6,513 nt of DNA from Candidatus Cloacimonadota bacterium (GTDB lineage Bacteria > Cloacimonadota > Cloacimonadia > Cloacimonadales > TCS61), in contig DAOUUD010000099.1 of the NCBI GenBank assembly GCA_030668345.1, positions 1 to 6,513 of the forward strand. Direction: 5' to 3'. The notes beneath the pieces are model-generated. The model did no database searches. It saw nothing but the letters and a program-made list of their open reading frames with translations, and had not been told where the DNA came from. The stretch's first letter is position 1, and every line of letters starts with the position of its first letter. Position numbers and translations under genes: made by a program. Positions 5,106 to 6,513 of the stretch are shown one piece after another.

Positions 5106-6446
5106 TTAATATTTTATTTCTAATTCCTTAATTTTTCGAGATAAATTGCTAACCTGTAGATTCAGTGCTTTTGCTGTATTGGTAAGATTTCCATTATTAA
5201 GCTTTAACTGAGTGCTCAGATATTTTATTTCAAATTCTCTTTTTTTATCTTTATAGGAAAGTGTTTGATTCCAGAAATCTGTCTTCTGCGGCTTCTGTGT
5301 TAGAATGGTAATGTCTTCAGGTTCTATTATTTCTTTATCGACCAGAATGTAGATCCTTTCGATCAGGTTTCGTAATTCCCGTACGTTTCCTTTGAATTCC
5401 CACGATTGCAGCTCATTGATGCAGGCAGGTGAAAATGTTTTCAATGGAATCTTCAGGTCATTGGAAAAAAAATGCGAGTAATGTTCTATCAACAATGGAA
5501 TATCTGACGGATGTTCACGCAGGGGAGGGGTGGTGATGGGAATTACGTTCAATCTGTAATACAGGTCTTCCCTGAAACTGCCCTGTTCAACCAGTGCTTC
5601 CAGGTTTTTATGCGTGGCAGCAATTAACCGAATGTTGATCTTCTGGGTTTTATTACCACCCACTCTTTCAAATTCACCTTCCTGGATAACCCTGAGGATC
5701 TTAGCCTGGGCATTTAAGCTCATATCACCGATCTCATCCAGAAAAAGCGTGCCGCAGTCTGCCTGTTCGATCTTTCCATCCTTACTTTTATGAGCACCGG
5801 TAAATGCTCCTTTTTCATGACCGAAAAGCTCACTTTCCACTAGCTCATTAGGAATAGCAGCAGAATTAAATTTAATAAAAGGTTTATCTCTTCTTTTACT
5901 GCCATTATGAACAGCGTAGGCGACCAGTTCTTTGCCGGTACCGCTTTCACCCCTTATAAGAACTTTAGAGTCGCTGGATGCTATTTTTTGGACTAACATG
6001 AGCATTTCTTTAATAGGTTTACTTTCTCCCACGATCTGATATTGTTCATCTACGGTAGTTTTAAGATTATTATAATTCCTGGAGAGAGTTTGAAACTCAT
6101 AAGCTTTATTAACGATGACCTTTATTTTTGTAAGACTGAGCGGCTTTTCAAGGAAATCATACGCACCAAATTTAATTGCTTTTACTGCTTCTTTTATACC
6201 GCTGTGGCCCGATATCATAATAACAGTAGTCTGGGAATTCTTATCTTTCATTTTTTGTAATATATCCAGACCATTAGCACCATCCAGACGAACATCAAGA
6301 AGTACTACATCTGGATTGAATGATTCAAATAGTTTCATTACTTTATCACTTTTAACAGTGTATTCGCAGATATGTCCTTCATCTTGCAAGATATTTTTAA
6401 GTGTAAGACAGATATTCATTTCGTCATCAATTATCAGTATTTTCAT
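5106..6446 (-). CDS. NtrC-family sigma-54-dependent response regulator (NtrX/AtoC-like)
   Basis: This 446-residue cytosolic activator has the full three-domain layout. The receiver domain (about 1-118) has the acidic pocket Asp7/Asp8, phospho-acceptor Asp51, Ser79 and Lys101. The AAA+ domain (about 138-372) has Walker A GESGTGKE at 166-173, the sigma-54 contact loop GAFTGA at 213-218, Walker B with Asp237-Glu238 in GTLFLDEIG, and arginine-finger-region residues Arg292 and Arg298. Sensor II is GNVRELRN at 353-360. A Fis-type helix-turn-helix lies at about 418-444 (NTAKALNLQVSNLSRKIKEL). Intact GAFTGA means it should activate RNA polymerase with RpoN by ATP hydrolysis. The start ATG has GGAG 5 nt upstream, and another ATG inside that site is closed at once by an in-frame stop. 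It follows a histidine kinase gene by 27 nt, its likely partner. Target genes and stimulus cannot be read from the sequence. The receiver and SKDGKIEQADCGTLFLDEIGD-like context resemble NtrX, but the subfamily is uncertain. Confidence 0.95.
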   Translation of the reverse strand: MKILIIDDEMNICLTLKNILQDEGHICEYTVKSDKVMKLFESFNPDVVLLDVRLDGANGLDILQKMKDKNSQTTVIMISGHSGIKEAVKAIKFGAYDFLEKPLSLTKIKVIVNKAYEFQTLSRNYNNLKTTVDEQYQIVGESKPIKEMLMLVQKIASSDSKVLIRGESGTGKELVAYAVHNGSKRRDKPFIKFNSAAIPNELVESELFGHEKGAFTGAHKSKDGKIEQADCGTLFLDEIGDMSLNAQAKILRVIQEGEFERVGGNKTQKINIRLIAATHKNLEALVEQGSFREDLYYRLNVIPITTPPLREHPSDIPLLIEHYSHFFSNDLKIPLKTFSPACINELQSWEFKGNVRELRNLIERIYILVDKEIIEPEDITILTQKPQKTDFWNQTLSYKDKKREFEIKYLSTQLKLNNGNLTNTAKALNLQVSNLSRKIKELEIKY

Positions 6447-6473
6447 TTCATCTCCAATAATTCAAATCCATTT

Positions 6474-6513
6474 CTAAACCGTCTTTAATATTATTTCAAA
6501 CGTACTTCCCTGC
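6474..6513 (-). CDS. Sensor histidine kinase, extreme C-terminus (5' part outside window)
   Basis: The minus-strand frame from the window edge reads QGSTFEIILKTV and then TAG. G-S-T-F-x-I-x-L is the usual ending of the HATPase_c domain of histidine kinases (the last ATP-lid/G2-side strand). Its position 27 nt upstream of an NtrC-type regulator supports a kinase-regulator operon. Only 12 residues are visible, so nothing can be said about its sensor domain. Confidence 0.75.
   Translation of the reverse strand, partial: QGSTFEIILKTV

Noticed and set aside
5519..5541. G-rich run on the plus strand as a possible G-quadruplex
   Set aside because: Only two runs of four G and weaker ones follow. 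It is explained by the conserved Pro-Pro-Leu-Arg codons of the AAA+ domain on the other strand.
6042..6477. Two plus-strand open frames over the response regulator receiver domain
   Set aside because: Both are antisense to the receiver domain, whose Asp51, Ser79 and Lys101 residues are intact; they have no motif of their own.

Overview
The window is AT-rich bacterial DNA whose genes all lie on the minus strand. In transcription order (high to low coordinates) it holds the tail of a sensor histidine kinase, an NtrC-type sigma-54-dependent response regulator, a two-domain SppA signal-peptide peptidase, a secreted TPR protein, a tRNA-Leu(UAG), trigger factor (tig) and clpP, which runs off the low-coordinate edge. 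Shine-Dalgarno sites of the GGAG/AAGGAG type precede the genes, and TAG, TGA and TAA are all used as stops, so the standard genetic code applies. Base composition, the long SppA form, the divergent trigger factor and the NtrC-type regulator suggest a Gram-negative bacterium, perhaps of the FCB superphylum or a Cloacimonadota-like lineage. That placement is an impression from the proteins, not an identification.

Region 6513-5106: the last codons of a histidine kinase (G-S-T-F-E-I motif) are followed 27 nt later by its presumed partner, a complete receiver/AAA+/HTH regulator. Region 5105-4964: this 142-nt gap is unusually structured. It has one 25-nt imperfect palindrome just after the regulator, then two hairpins of the same architecture (short GC stem, symmetric 3x3 internal loop, 8-position inner stem) that can also be read as about four imperfect 20-23-nt direct repeats. 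These lie between a possible extended -10 promoter and the sppA ribosome binding site. Region 4963-3227: sppA, with the Lys/Ser catalytic dyad visible. Region 3226-3072: a clear intrinsic terminator for sppA, then an AT-rich stretch that probably carries the promoter of the next unit.

Region 3071-1: the TPR protein, tRNA-Leu, tig and clpP are packed very tightly. There are 10 nt between the TPR stop and the tRNA, 26 nt between the tRNA and tig, and 0 nt between tig and clpP, with no terminator visible, so they may form one mixed mRNA/tRNA unit. The tig-clpP pair is the well-known chaperone/protease arrangement, in which clpX often follows. The theme of the window is protein quality control: folding at the ribosome (Tig), cytosolic proteolysis (ClpP), membrane proteolysis of leader peptides (SppA), and an envelope TPR protein, beside a two-component system of unknown stimulus. 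I see no mobile element, CRISPR array or defence system. The most unusual items are the structured sppA leader, the tRNA embedded in the chaperone operon, and the degenerate PPIase domain of the trigger factor.
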